Below are positions 23,415 to 35,868 of a stretch of 64,000 bases of DNA, in pieces; position 1 is the first letter of the stretch; each line of letters opens with the position of its first letter. The translations under genes and the position numbers were made by a program. The notes under the pieces were generated by a model. The model was not told the DNA's origin and ran no database searches. It saw only the letters and a program-made list of their open reading frames with translations. The stretch is from contig JAGTJL010000020.1 of the NCBI GenBank assembly GCA_020746875.1, positions 806,001-870,000 of the forward strand. The letters run 5' to 3'. Origin of the DNA: Rhexocercosporidium sp. MPI-PUGE-AT-0058 (taxonomy: Eukaryota > Ascomycota > Leotiomycetes > Helotiales).

Positions 23415-24856
23415 TTTATCGGAACAATCGTGGGAATGGGAATGTGGATGTGGATGCGCTTGGGCTTGGGCATCCCTCCCTTTAAATGCCGCTGGGACGA
23501 GATAGGTAAAGACAGCGAGCATTTCCACGTTCACATGCTGGTGTCGCGGTGTCTGCTTCCTCGTACCTGTCCCGGGGGAAGGGAAATAAGGGTGGGAACC
23601 TCGACTTGAAGTTGGGTTGGTGATATCGACGGCACGTGAGACGAACGTACAGTAATATGACACTGTACGCAGGTTGCCTTATTCTCGTTCTCTCCCCGTT
23701 GCAAAGAATTTTTGGTTACCATAACGTTGAAGCTTCCACTCGATTTAAGTTGACGGTATGGAATATGACACAGACTCAAAAGCGTTGGATGCAACTGTGG
23801 AGCAGACCTCTGAACTACTTGTGTATGGAGAGACTCCCTACGGAGAAAAGGAGAAAAAAATGGCATCTAGCCACCTCACCGCCAATTCTCCACGGAGTAT
23901 CCCCATCCTTATTCCCCTCTCCATCTCCATCTCACGATCCTGGCCCGTGACAGTCACCGTGCTCAGCTGGCTCGTTCTCACGGCACTTGGGTGGCTCAGG
24001 CTGACGTGTGATGGAGCTGATTCCGGGGACGGGAATGTCGTACTGTAGGGCTGGCTGTGCCGCAACAGACGATTCTGTACTGGTACTCTGCAAGGTAATG
24101 GAAGTGATGAGGGTAATGATGCTGTACTAGCATGTTGATGCTAGCTAGCTGCTGGTTCTGTCTGCAAAGTTGGTAGTTTACCGAGTTTTGAACTAGCGCC
24201 AATGTACATATCTTGGCATTGCTTCTCTCAGAAGTTCACGTCTAGACCTCTTTCTCCCCCCACGCCGGCCTCATACTGAAAAGTACCAGGCCATCATAGA
24301 CGAACGATTCTCAACATCATGCTAATCTTGGACAATTCATTGAGTTTCGTCATTGACCCCTTACTATTTATTTACTTCCTTCCTCTACCAGTTTTTTTGA
24401 ATCCTGCTTCGAGATTTGCAGAGGTGGATGCTTACCGAAAGAACGAACACGACAGACTACAAGTGTCGTCCGCATCGGTCTGAGCAGACGTGGAGTTCAA
24501 GTACTGTGCTGATTTTTGTTGGTGTCGATACTACATTGCTACTTCACGTTACCTCCATAGAGAAAGCTCTGGATTCCATTTGAATATCAGAATGCCTTTG
24601 TTTCTCGGGGAACCGCCCTTCTTTCTGACAAGTAATTGCCAAAACGGCTTCTTTCTCTTTCTAGATATGCACCGTCTTATCATCTCAAAGTCACTCATTT
24701 CTACTACAATACCATTAGGTTTTGATTTCTTTCGCTCAAGTCCAGCACTCGGCCACGAAATACTCAAACATGCAGTGATGCAATCCAAGAATCCACCAAA
24801 CTAGTGCCCAAGACCATCACAACCCATCCACCTCACACACACCAACTTCCATTCCT

Positions 24857-27184
24857 CTACGCATCCGCTCTCTTATCACCATCAACTACCACCCGTTCCC
24901 GAAACACCCCACCATCATCACTCCCCTCCTTCGCTTCATAACCAGACCCCGAGCCAGCGACCTGCTTCCCGATAACATCATGCCTAGCATCCCACTCCTC
25001 CAGCTCACTAAGAGGAACCTTAACCAACTCATGGGTTTGCGCTCCGCTATCGAGCACGAGAACCGTCTGGCGGATAGCGTAACCTCCGCGCTTGGGGAGG
25101 AAGTGGACCCAGATCCAGTAGTAGAGTGCACAAGCTCCCAATCTATTTTGACTGTGTTAGAACATCATTACGAAGGAGGATCTATGAGGTGAGTAGGTAA
25201 GTTAGAGAAAAACTCACATAGCCAACCCCGTAAAACAATAAGTAGCATAAAAGAAGCTGACACTCCCGGCATAGATCCCCCCAGCAGGCGGAACCCACGG
25301 CATAACCAGCAACAAAACTTGAATCAGGATCCAGAATACCACCACCACATCCCAAGCTTTGAATTCGGGTGCTTCAGCATTGATGCGTTTCCTGTGCCGG
25401 CGGATGAAGTAGAGCCCTATGGCCATGACGAGGATGAAGACGGCGTCAGGGTATGACTTCAAATCGACGACGAAATCGAACGCGTCGCCGAAGGGGGGCG
25501 CGATGATCATGAGGAGCGTGAGAACGTATTTCAGGAGGTACGGCCCGAGTGGTGTGCCGAAGGGTTGGGTGGATGCCCAGAAAGCTGGGTAGGGGAGGAC
25601 GCCTTGCCGTCCACACTCACGGATAATCCTCCCAGCTCCAATCAAGTTCGACACGAGATTTCCGAATGAAGATACGAGGATCAAAAAACTTAATCCACGA
25701 CCTGCGTTTCCGGCGCCGAAGACGGTCTCGAAGAAGATGGCTGCTGCCGCGGTTTGCGAGCTGGTTATGCTTTCTTTGGGGACGGCTGCGAAGTAGGCGA
25801 TGTTTACGAGGATGTAGAGGATAGCGACTATGAGGAGGGAGAGGGGACCTGCCCATCTGATTGTGCGGATTGGGTTCTTGCTCAGTAAGTCAGATGGAGT
25901 TGTTTTTCAGTGAAATTGAGTGGAGCGAGAGGAAAGAATGCGTACTTTGATCTCATTGACTACGTTGAAAGCATTGGCATATCCTTCATAGGCATAATTG
26001 ACTCGGACAAGTGCTCTGACAATTCCTGATGCGTCGCCTGTTGTTCCATCGAAAGCGTTATGAAAGTTCTGTCCTGGGTTGGGGATGGATTTCACGCCGC
26101 CTCCGAGAACGACGAAGCCGGTTATTGAGATACTGTGAACTACGTGTCAGCTTTCACGAAAGTTCTTCATTGATAGTTGGATGATGAAGATGGGTTCATA
26201 CAATACTAAGATTCCGACTTTGATGACACCAACGTAGTTGGAGAATCGGAGGGACCATTTGTTCGAGAGCACAACAACTGCAGTCAAACTTTAGCGAGTC
26301 GGATGATGAAAGTCAAGGGGAGTACGAACCAACAGTAGCCAACGTATACCCAGCGACGGCAACACCCTTCGCTTCCCATTCCGTGGGACTATGGCCCGCA
26401 ATACGAAACGTGTAAGTCGAAAGAACTATTTTTCACCCATCGATCAGTCAAATTACCCTCACTCACCCAATCACCCACCCGTCCACCACCACCACCAAGA
26501 AAAGAGAGCTCGCTTAAGTACGTACCGATCGCATTACTACTACTAAACGCCAGCAGCACATTCAACATCGCATACGCCGTCGGGAAGAAATACTTGGGTC
26601 GAGGATACCCTTGCTCGAGGTAAACTACTTGGGCGCCCGAACGATTGGGGAAGTAGGCTGCTAGTTCGAGGTAGGTTGACATTCCGGCGGCGGCGACAAG
26701 GAAGCCGATGAGCCAGAAAATCAAGCTGAGGCCTACAGAGCCGAGACCTTTGAGGATAGATCCCGCTGTTTTGTGTATGTCAGACCAGGTCCAATTTCTG
26801 ACGAAATATACACAGATATAAAGAGAGTATTGACAATTCTCCGGAAAGGTACAGTACATAACTGAAAAGCAGACAAACAAAGCAGGACAATGAGAGGGAT
26901 AGGAGATCCGTAAAACATAACATACGCGTAGAGAACACCCCCGTCCCAATCATCTGCCCGATATTCAAAAACACAATCGTGAACCAATTAACCCCATACC
27001 CTAGCGGCGACTCCTTCTCGACCGGCGCCCCAGACGCCTCTTGATACGAGGGCTGAGAATCATTCCCGGCGCCGGCTTCGCGCGTGAATTCGAGGTTGCC
27101 GTCGCGGATCACGACTTCTTCCGAGGAGGACTGGGTTGCGAGTTGGGCTTTCTCGCGCCGGAAGGTATGCCAGTAGGATGACAT
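24857..27184 (-). CDS. MUP1-type amino acid (methionine) permease, APC superfamily
   Basis: A multi-exon gene from ATG 27184 to a stop at 24857. The hydrophilic N-terminus (about 60 residues) leads to PLGYGVNWFTIVFLNIGQMIGTGVF, the first helix with the broken-helix GTGVF signature of APC transporters. Phase-consistent splicing then gives FSTPGSILKGLGSVG, the helix pair ending YLELAAYFPNRSGAQVVYLEQ, and HSPTEWEAKGVAVAGY. Next come RVNYAYEGYANAFNVVNEIK, the core LVSNLIGAGRIIRECGRQGVLPYPAFWA, and final helices ending WVHFLPKRGGY. The order and sequence match the fungal high-affinity methionine permease Mup1 and its LAT-like relatives, a plasma-membrane proton-coupled importer with 12 helices. 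Substrate is inferred from family only; other neutral amino acids are possible. The C-terminal tail is acidic with several Lys residues, suitable for ubiquitin-dependent turnover. No frame damage was seen. Confidence 0.88.
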
Positions 27185-27962
27185 TGTGGGTGGATGTCCT
27201 CTCTAGGACGAGACAATGTGTTGGGGAGAGGGAGGCGTGAGATCGGATGCGAGTGAGTGAGGGATATGGGAAGCTTATAAACTCGACGAGACAAGACTTG
27301 ATGGCACTGTGCCTTTCTTACTTTCTGACATTCTACCAACCTAGTCCCTGATCACCCAGATTCCACTTTCCCATTCAGCTTATCCGCACACCAGCACCAG
27401 CACCAGACTCTACCAAAAAAAACCCCCCCAAGCACGAAATCCATCCTCATACCCTACAACCTCACCAATCACTTCCCCTCCCCCCAACATCCCAACTGCC
27501 TATCTAAACCGCCAAGATGCCCGCCTAGCCCTCCTCGCTCCAACCTCCAAAAAAACAACAAGAGTTCAACTTATCTTGATAGATGCAATGCAACGAAGGC
27601 CGACGATCGCACAGCGGAGAGGAGCAATGAGAGGTGTTCTCGTTGCTTACAACCTTCCTAGTAGGGACGAGCCAAGCGCCAAGAGCTCTTGTGTCTATGG
27701 ATGATTTCCTTCGCGCCAAGGGACCAAGGGGTTTAAAGTGTGCATTCGCTATACCGTTGTGCTATTGCGCAATTCGCTTATGGGGTTGCGTTGCGTTGCG
27801 TTGCGTTGCGCTTTCGAAGTGACGGGGTGTGTTTTGTGTGTTCGTGTTCTGTGGACTTGGTTTGTGAGGAGAAATGAAAGAGCTGAGCCTCAGAGGTGCA
27901 GAAGCCAAGGCTAGTGTGTAGTAGAAAGTAGACTGGAAGTGTCATTCGATTAATACATCGAT
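27185..27962. other. Permease promoter region and 3' flank of the 5-oxoprolinase relic
   Basis: Contains A/C-rich leader-like sequence next to the permease start and a GTTGC pentanucleotide repeat at 27785-27809. No gene is supported. Confidence 0.45.
27785..27809. repeat. (GTTGC)5 minisatellite
   Basis: Five perfect tandem GTTGC units in the spacer between the permease and the 5-oxoprolinase pseudogene. Confidence 0.85.
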
Positions 27963-30900
27963 CTAATTACTTTGCTCCTGTCTCATCCGGAACGAAGTAA
28001 CAAAACTCCTCTCTTGAGGCTCTGGCTCCGTCCTCAAAACACTTACCTTCTCACTCCCAGTCCGTGCCTCACCCCATCCACCACCTCCCGGCGTCTCAAT
28101 AACAACCCTGTCTCCAGTCTGGACCTTAAAGTCCTTCCTTCCTCCAATATTAACCCATCTCTCACCACCACCAGGTATCTTCTCCACCAAGGAATTCTTC
28201 CCACTCATACCAGGCCCACCACCCGCCATCCCAAATGGCTGGTACACTCTCCTCTCACTGACAATGGACGCACTGAGCGGTCTCCGAAACTCATACTCGC
28301 GGATGATACCCGTGCCGCCGTTGAACTGGCCGATCCCTTCGCTTCCTGGTCTCATGACGAAGCGGTTCAGGATGACAGGGTAGCGCTTCTCGAGGAGTTC
28401 AGGGTCGGTAATCCGTGTATTCGTCATATGGATATGTACACCAGATGTGCCATGCCAGCCTGGACCAGCGCCAGAACCACCACAGATAGTCTCACCGAAA
28501 CCGAACCCGTTGACGTCCTTTCCGGTCTCGAGGTCTTTGCCTCCGAAGCCGAAGGAGAAAACGTTGCAGTCTCCTTGCGAGGCGGCGCATGCTTGGAAGG
28601 CTTTGATCAAGACGTCGGTCACTCGTTGGGAGGTGATGGGGTTTCCGGCGCAGACGGCTGCGGCGCCGCTGGGGTTGAGGATCGTGCCCGTAGGGATGTT
28701 GAAGGTTATGGGGAGGAGGCAACCTTCGTTGAGGGGGATGTCTTTGTTGATCAGGCAGCGGATGACGTACATTGTTGCTGACTTTGAGATTGCTGAAGGG
28801 GCGTTGAAACAATGTAAGCCTTCGAGGCCGGTGCCTGTGAAGTCGAATTCGGCGGTTTCGCCAGACGGGTCGATTGTGATCTTGACTTGGATTGGGGTGC
28901 CGTCGTCCATGTGATCGATAGCTTGTAATGGTTGACCGTTGAATTCCGCGTAGGTCTTCTTCAAAAATGCCTTGACTGCTGTCGAAGCGTTCTTCTTGAT
29001 GGCGTTCATGTAGAAATATACCTGGAAATGTCAGTACGTTGGTTCGGAACTCTCGGTTCAAAACTTACCATCTTGATACCACATTCCTCGATCAAAGATT
29101 GAACAAGAGTGGCTCCTTTGGTGTTGGCGGCGATCTGAGCTTTCAGGTCGTTCAGGTTATGGCTCAAACTTCTCGTGCCGCTGCATCCTGGATGAGATCC
29201 GGTCTCATCGATAAGCACTTTTACGATTGCATCCTCGTGGAATACGCCATCTCGAACCAAGAACATCGAGGTTATTTGAGCGCCTTCTTCGTACAGTCTA
29301 GTTAGTACTGCTCGCAGGCATCGACCTAGGAAGAATGCCTCCGATCTCAGCATGGTGGTCTCTAGAAGCGGTATAGAAGCTGATATTCTTGCCTTCCTTA
29401 TTGAAAATTGGAGTGATGACGGTGATATCGGGCAAATGCGTCCCACCAGCCAGCGGAGTATTTGAGACCAACACATCTCCCGGACGTAAGTTCTTCGAGT
29501 GCAGATTGTGCTGGTATCGTACGGCGTGTTCCATACTACCAAGATGGACAGGCACATGGGGTGCGTTTGCCACCAACCCACCATCCGGACCGAAAAGGGC
29601 ACAAGAGAAATCTAGGCGCTCTTTAATGTGGACGGAAACGCTTGTTTTTTGAAGGGTCAGGCCCATCTGCTCGGCAATACCCATGAAGCGGTTAGACATG
29701 ATTGACAGCTGGATTGGATCTTCAGCGACTGGCTCCTCATCTGTGTCGCGTTTTGCCGCTGGCCCAGACCCATCTGAGGTGAGTCGATGACTATGTGAGA
29801 TTGGAGGATTTGTGCCGTGGCTCCGGGTTGGACGACAATCATCTGAGTATCATCATAGATCATTGCAGGGCCAGAGATGAGGTCCCCAGGAGTGCTGTCT
29901 TTGAGCAGGAACATAGGAGCATTCGTCCACCCACCTTCGAAATAGACACAAAGGCTCTTTTTATCATCTCTTGTGACCAGAGATTTTGTCAAAGAATTCA
30001 TTTCGCAGCTTATTGTCCTCTTTTTGGCAGTTTGGATGCTGGCGTTCGCTCGTCCTCGAACCCGTAGATTCTCGACCAGAACCTTTCTATTCGGCAGCGT
30101 GAACGAGAATTCGCGCTGATGCTCCTTGACAAATGCAGCAGTGTAGTCTCCATCTTCAGGTTGCAGGATCATGATCATTGTGTCCGAGCCAGAATATCTG
30201 AGGTTGATGTAGCACTCATAGGAGATCTGCTCGCTTGAGAATCCTTCATTCCTGAGCTCTCGAGCAACATGGTCTTGCAAGCTTGCCAGTCTCATTTGTA
30301 CCTCGTCCACAGACGAGTAATATTCGCACGAGCATGGCTCATGGGCTTCCTGCACTGGGTCCGCCAAGGCCATTCCATAAGCACTCAGGATCGATGCGTG
30401 CTTGTGAACCAACACACGCTTGATGTTGAGTCTATCAGCGATGGCGCAGGCGTGTTGGCCACCTGCTCCCCCAAAACTGGCCAAGTTATGGTCACCAGTA
30501 TTGTACCCTTTGGATTCAGTAATCTGTCTGATTGGGCCACACATCGACTCGTTTGCAACATTGAGGAAGCCGAGGCAGACCTCTTCCACAGACAGCAACT
30601 TTCCTCCTGCCTTTTCCAAATCGGCATTGATGGTTTCAGCCAACTCCTCGAAAGCCTTTCTAGAAGCTGCAAAGTCCAGCGGCTCGTTCTCGTTTGGACC
30701 GAAGATTTTTGGAAAGTGTTCAGCAGAGAGACGACCCAGCACCAGATTTGCATCTGTGACTGTCAATGGCCCGCCCTTTCTATAACAGGCTGGACCAGGA
30801 GCGCTCCCTATTTTCAGATCAGTCATTGTTACACTTGTCTTTGGCCAGGAGACTTACAGCTGATTGGGGTCCTGCATTAAACAGTCCATTTCGGTAAGTC

Positions 30901-32272
30901 AGAATGCTCCCACCTCCCGCCGCGACAGTAGTGATATCCAGTTGTGGCGATTGAATTGTCACGCCAGCTATGATATTCTCCAGGGTATGTGTCAAAAGCC
31001 CACCAAAACGAGAGATGTCCGTAGAGGTCCCTGGAAGATCATCAGACATGAAAACCGTATGATTAAATGTCACTTACCGCCCATATCAAAACCGATACAG
31101 GGAACTTGATCATCCTCGTCATAGCAAGTTCGGCCGAAACCCACAACACCACCAGCAGGCCCTGACAGAATAGCTCTCAAGCCATTGAATCTTTGCCACC
31201 AAACCAGACCTCCATCTGACTGCATGAACTCGCCCTTAGCACCTCGAGCGCTATCTTCTAGCTTACCAACAAATCCAGATCTGAACCCATCGATGTACTT
31301 CTAGACAACTGGAGACAGATATGCATCTGCAGCTGCTGAATGACCTCGAGAAACTGCTTTGATCATCGGCAAGAGTTGCGATGAGAGCGAGACTTGGACG
31401 AAGCCAATTTCTTTCGCTATTTTTCCAATCTCGAGTTCATGATCTGGAAATGTGTACGAATGGAGAAGAATAACTGCTAGTGATCGGACACCTTTGTCGT
31501 AGAGCCTTTACAGCCCAACACGTGACTTTTTAACATCTGAATTGTGTGAGTTTCTGGGCATATTTTTGAGCATCCTAGTTGACATTACTCACTAAGGGCC
31601 GTCAGTATTCTGATCAGCTCTCCGCCAACTCCCTTGACCACTTGTACATCATCGACCAATGCATCCAATTCCGAAACCGACTTAGGGCTTGGATCTTCGG
31701 TATACTCTTCTGGAGTTACTCTTTCGTCGATCTCCAAGACCTCTGAGAACAAGGGTGCTGCTCGACGGATATTCAAATCCAAAAGTTTGGGTCTTGTCTG
31801 ATCGCATATTCTCAGAAGATCTTCGTGACCTTTCGAGACGACGAGAGCACATGAGTCGGCTGATCTCTAACAATGCATTTGTTGCAACTGTCGTGCCCAT
31901 TTTGATCGAAGCTAAGAGCATCATAAGTTTTGCCAATCAGCATAAGCTCTGAGGTTTGAGGTACTCTCCTATGGCACTGATATCAATAGGTGCACCTCTA
32001 ATGAGTTTTTCTCCAGTCACAAGCTCCAATATCCTCCTGATACCTTCCTGCCCATCATCAGTCATGATTGGACAGAAAATCCGGGATTCGGGATACTTAC
32101 TGTTGGAGCGTCTTCATAGTTTGAGGGATCAACACTCAGAAGCTTGACCACAATATCATCTCTCCCAGGTATGTTCGTCGCAATACAATCAGTAAAGGTT
32201 CCTCCACGATCGATCGCAATCTCGATACCTGCCTTTGGTGGAATAGGAGGAGGTGCGATGGCTGAAGGCATC
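27963..32272 (-). pseudogene. 5-oxoprolinase (OPLAH/Oxp1) pseudogene, HyuA-HyuB fusion
   Basis: Read from ATG 32272, this covers a whole eukaryotic 5-oxoprolinase, an ATP-dependent enzyme of glutathione breakdown that opens 5-oxoproline to glutamate. The HyuA half shows GIEIAIDRGGTFTDC, MGTTVATNALLE, LSGPAGGVVGF and ASFGGAGGQHACAIA. The HyuB half shows [44 protein letters not shown] and VIETPGGGGWG. Lesions on the coding strand include a TGA and shifts near 31950-31860, a TAA near 31505 and a TAG near 31300 that replaces an expected Gln codon. There are further frameshifts near 29748 (between HyuA and HyuB) and near 29300 (before LYEEGAQI). Much of the remaining frame is well preserved, including a 348-codon C-terminal stretch, so inactivation seems fairly recent. 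Residual short proteins cannot be excluded. Confidence 0.9.
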
Positions 32273-33023
32273 TTGACTCTCGTGATGTAGAGCTGAGAAA
32301 AGCTTCTCGCCAAGATAATTAGGTGATAGAAAGAGAAAGGAAAGTCGGGAAGAGGGTTATTAATGAAGATATCCAAGGTTTATAGATCAGAAAAGCGATC
32401 ACGGAAGGAGAAGTTCGTCAAGCAAAGGGTCTGGTGGCAACATTTCCATCAGGCAACTTTCTTTGTCTAGCAAACGAGGCTGTCGAATCAGCCAAGAGTA
32501 TCCCATCGTCTAGCCGGTCAACAATAACGACAAGGACTATGGAGTCCGTAGCCCGATGCCGTTTGAAGGTGGATTTGATGACGGGCAGCCGAAGGTGGGA
32601 TGTGATGGAGAAGGAGGTCCATCTCCGTCGGCGTGTTTACCGACGCCTATCAGGATCCCTAGGTTGCCAAGTTCTACCAAATTCAGGGGGCTTGGACGCT
32701 AGGAGGACAAGCCCGCTGCGCCAAGTAGGAAACCCTTCTCCCATTCCATCCGCAACCACAATTTCGGGATGCTTCCCCAGATGCTCAGCTGCTATGCTAG
32801 TATCCGATTGAAAGTATCAAGTGATAGACTGCTCTGCATAACTAGTTGGGTAGCTTAGGCCGAACATGGCCCGATCTTAGTCGTCACCTTGAGGTGCTTG
32901 GGGAGTCTTGAAGCTATGAGATTCCAAGTGGTGAAAACGACTATAGCAGAGTGTCTCTTTGTACTCATGTACTTCATATTGACTTTCTTGTCTGGATAGC
33001 TTCAGTTGTCTCAGATTTTCAAG
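32273..33023. other. Divergent spacer between 5-oxoprolinase and aminotransferase relics
   Basis: About 750 bases that once would have held both promoters of a head-to-head pair. A 125-codon plus-strand open frame (32434-32811) resembles no family I know and is judged spurious. Confidence 0.45.
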
Positions 33024-34438
33024 ATGCCTTCTCCAATCAACCTACAACTCGGGTGGCCTTCGCCCCGTCTCTTCCCAGCCGAGCAACTCGCTGTGGCAAG
33101 CACAGCCACGCTACTGAATCCAGAAATCGTAAAAGATGCTCTGATATACGGTCCTGACTTGGGTTATACAGCTCTACGTGAGTCAATAGCAAAATGGCTG
33201 TCAGCATTCTACTTTCCATCAACTGGTGCAATCCCGAAGGAACGCATAGCCATCACTGGCGGAGCATCTCAAAACCTAGCCAGCATCCTGCAAGTCTTCT
33301 CGGATCCTCATGCTACCAAGAGAGTATGGATGGTTGAGCCAACATACTTTTTGCCGTGTACGATTTTCCAGGATGCTGGGTTTGCGGACAGGTTGAGCGG
33401 AGTTCCTGAAAATGAACACGGGGTCGACATTGAGTTTCTAAGGAACGAGCTGTCAGGATTCGAAGCTGAGGAGAAGAAAGGAGCTGCTTCCTTGAAGATG
33501 AAGCCTTCAAGTCAATATAGCAAAGTCTTCAGTCATCTTCTTTACCTAACACCAACATTCTCAAATCCCAGCGCAAAGACGATGTCAACTTCGGTCCGCG
33601 AGGAGCTCTTGGTCTTGGCCCGAGAGTTCGGTATTCTGATCATCGCAGACGAAGTGTATTATTTCTTGCGCTGGCCAGCTGAAGAACCAACTTCGACGAG
33701 TGTAGAACTTGCACTAATTCCACCCCGAATCGTTGATCTCGATCGAGCTTCCAGTCCAGCCGAGTCCTGGGGAAACAGCATCAGCAATGGCTCGTTCTCC
33801 AAGATTGTCGCTCCAGGTGTGAGGGTTGGATGGGCTGAAGCTTCAGCAAAAATGACACTCAGACTTTCAGAGAAGTATGCTTCAACACAACTCCGTATTG
33901 TCATGATCCTAACTTTTTATTCTAGTGGCGCAACTCGCTCGGGAGGAGCACCTTCTCATCTCACTTCCACATTTCTGCACCATCTCCTGAGCACGGGAGC
34001 AATGCAAAAACACATCGATGAAGTGCTGATTCCAGTCCATCAGTCAAGGTACAAAGTTTCGATGAACGCCATCAACATGCACCTCGAGCCACTAGGTGTT
34101 CGAATCACAACTGGCGCTCCATACGTAGTCCCGGAGAAGGACAATGTCCTCGTACCGGCAGGTGGATTTTCACGTACATCTCTTTTCCTCCTGAGCTTCC
34201 AAGTGCGGATATCATCGCAAAACGAGCCCTGGATGAGTACGCGTTGAAGTTTGCGTATGGAGAGATGTTTGTTGTCAATGGTGATGAGACTAGTGCTGAG
34301 AGGTCAAAGAATGGGTTTGGAAATGGAGCTAGGTTGTGCTGGGCATGGCATGAAGAAAGTGAGATCCAGGATGGTATTGAGAGGTTAGCAAGACTATTGA
34401 AGATTATGTTAGCTGAAAGTGGGAAATGGACTACATAA
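33024..34438 (+). pseudogene. Fold-type I PLP aminotransferase with a 1-base frameshift
   Basis: ATG 33024 opens a class I/II aminotransferase of the Aro8/LysN-like type. It contains ITGGASQNLASIL, VEPTYFLPC, LTPTFSNPSAKTMS, the cofactor-contacting IIADEVYYFL and the Schiff-base lysine in NGSFSKIVAPGVRVGW. A 51-base intron (33875-33925) is removed in frame, giving SEN-GATRSGGAP. Near 34168, GGATTTTCACG reads off frame; one more T in the T run would restore FTYISFPPELP. After this point the other frame continues smoothly to NGFGNGARLCWAWHE, which carries the expected carboxylate-binding Arg, and to a stop at 34438. Everything else looks intact, so this is either a very young pseudogene or a sequencing error in a homopolymer. 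Substrate is unknown. The frame as given ends early, near 34247. Confidence 0.8.
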
Positions 34439-34621
34439 ATTTTGCTAGAAACCAGGTGTTTTAAGTGATCTGGACACTAGTAGAACTATAATATAGTAGC
34501 GAGTGGAGCGGCTGACAAAGCCACGTTGGCCACCTAGTGCCTCTAAAAACTAGTCACCGGCGTCCTTCAATTCGTAGGTTTAACAGCGGACGTGACTAAA
34601 TAGTCGAGATCGTGATATAAA

Positions 34622-35573
34622 ATGGAAGCAGGGAGTCTAGAAGCCAAAGCCCTGCGTCAATTTGACGCCTTGGTCAAACGCGAAGAGTTGTTCTGGCAAC
34701 CCAACACCCCACGTTTGGTCCAAACAGGTCCATTCAAAGTCCGTACTACATACACAACTCCCATCCAAACCCTCATCTCAGACCACATATAATCTAACCC
34801 GTCTCAAAGTTCCAATTCCGCTCCGCCCCAAGCTTCACCAAGAAACCCATCCAAGCAGCCGACGATCCAGGCCGGTCATCAGACCAAAACGTCTTCTCAG
34901 ACACCGATCCCGATTTTGTGATTGATTTTATAGGACCTTCTCACAAGCTCATCCTGAACAAGTACTGTGTCGTGAGACCGCAGTTCATCCTTCACACGAC
35001 CGTCTTCACGCCTCAGTCTGATCATCTCAATGAGGTTGATCTCGATGCGGCGTGGAACGTACTAAGGAGGTTGAAGAGTAGGCATATGGCAATTTATAAT
35101 TGTGGTTTTGAGGCTGGGAGTTCCATTGGGCATAAGCATTTACAGGTCTTGCCTAGGCCGGAAAAGGAGGAGTTTGAGCTGTTTCCTGATGCTTTGGGGG
35201 TTGATCATGGTAGGAGTCATGTGGCGGAGTTTTGAAATGCTATGCTGATTATTGTGAAGAGAAGAATGCTGTCCGGAATCTTCCTTTCCGACATGCGGTA
35301 AAGAAGCTTTCGTCTAATCCGGATTTGACGGAGCTTGTATGGGTGTATGCTTCACTAAAACTCCTGTCGGGAGTTGAGAAGGCACATAATATCATCCTAG
35401 TAGATGAGTGGATGCTCGTGATTCCCAGAAGTTGCGCAAAACATGGCAATTTAGCAGCTAATGCAGCTTCTATGGCGGGAATGGTCTGGGTGACTACATC
35501 TGAGGACGTGCAAGACTGGATAGATCGTGGATCCATGGAGTTGCTGTGTCAATTCGGCGTTGTTAAGAAGTGA
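34622..35573 (+). CDS. ATP adenylyltransferase (Ap4A phosphorylase)
   Basis: Three inferred exons, 34622-34738, 34810-35209 and 35260-35573, encode 276 residues. The family signature is GHKHLQVLPRP, a HIT-like H-x-H-x-Q triad with the nucleotidylated His, at about residue 145 after the conserved YNCGFEAGSSI. Upstream is FIGPSHKLILNKYCVVRPQFILHT, where the substrate and metal pocket lies. The C-terminal part has NIILVDEWMLVIPRS and a final WIDRGSMELLCQFG. Apa1/Apa2 enzymes split diadenosine tetraphosphate with phosphate into ADP and ATP. The unspliced frame has a TGA near 35233. It is removed by a 50-base intron with donor GTAGGA and a TGCTGAT branch site, restoring DH-EKNAVRNLPFRH, so I judge the gene intact. 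Both introns have weak donors (GTCCGT and GTAGGA). Confidence 0.83.
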
Positions 35574-35868
35574 TGTCACGGGTCTGGCAGGTTTCATTAT
35601 GAGAGGGTCATTCAGGGTATGGGAGTCTAAACTGCGTTCTTACTTAAGATGAATTTAGATGAGACTTAGATTTCTTTTATGAAGAGGGTACGAATTCATA
35701 CGAATGGATTCTGAACAATTATAATGAAAGAGCTCAAATTGTCCAAAGTTCAACCATTCCTCAAGCTTCGCTCAGCACACCACAACATTTCCCCTCAAAA
35801 CGATGAAGGAACTGGAACAACAGACTTTGTCATTTAGCCGCAGCCATCAGCATCTTATCAATCAACAT

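Larger units (their letters stand above)
21551..24856. other. Long repeat-rich intergenic region
   Basis: About 3.3 kb between the start of the rhodopsin-like gene and the end of the permease gene, both leftward. It is full of short tandem motifs: CAGCC-type repeats near 21800, 22190 and 22460; TCCACCACT x3; CCATGCT repeats near 22745; TGACAG-type repeats near 22790-22850; and a TC run. The 220-codon open frame on the minus strand near 23004-23663 is Ser/Pro/His low complexity and not supported as a gene. Confidence 0.45.

Noticed and set aside
23004..23663. 219-codon minus-strand open frame rich in His, Ser and Pro
   Set aside because: Driven by CT- and CCATCC-type repeats; no domain, start context or splice support.
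27972..28781. 269-codon plus-strand open frame
   Set aside because: Antisense shadow of the well-preserved HyuB end of the 5-oxoprolinase relic; no family character.
32434..32811. 125-codon plus-strand open frame in the divergent spacer
   Set aside because: No recognisable motif, no clear promoter and composition like noncoding flanks.
35210..35259. Premature stop making Ap4A phosphorylase a pseudogene
   Set aside because: A phase-consistent 50-base intron with a good branch site removes it and restores the conserved sequence.
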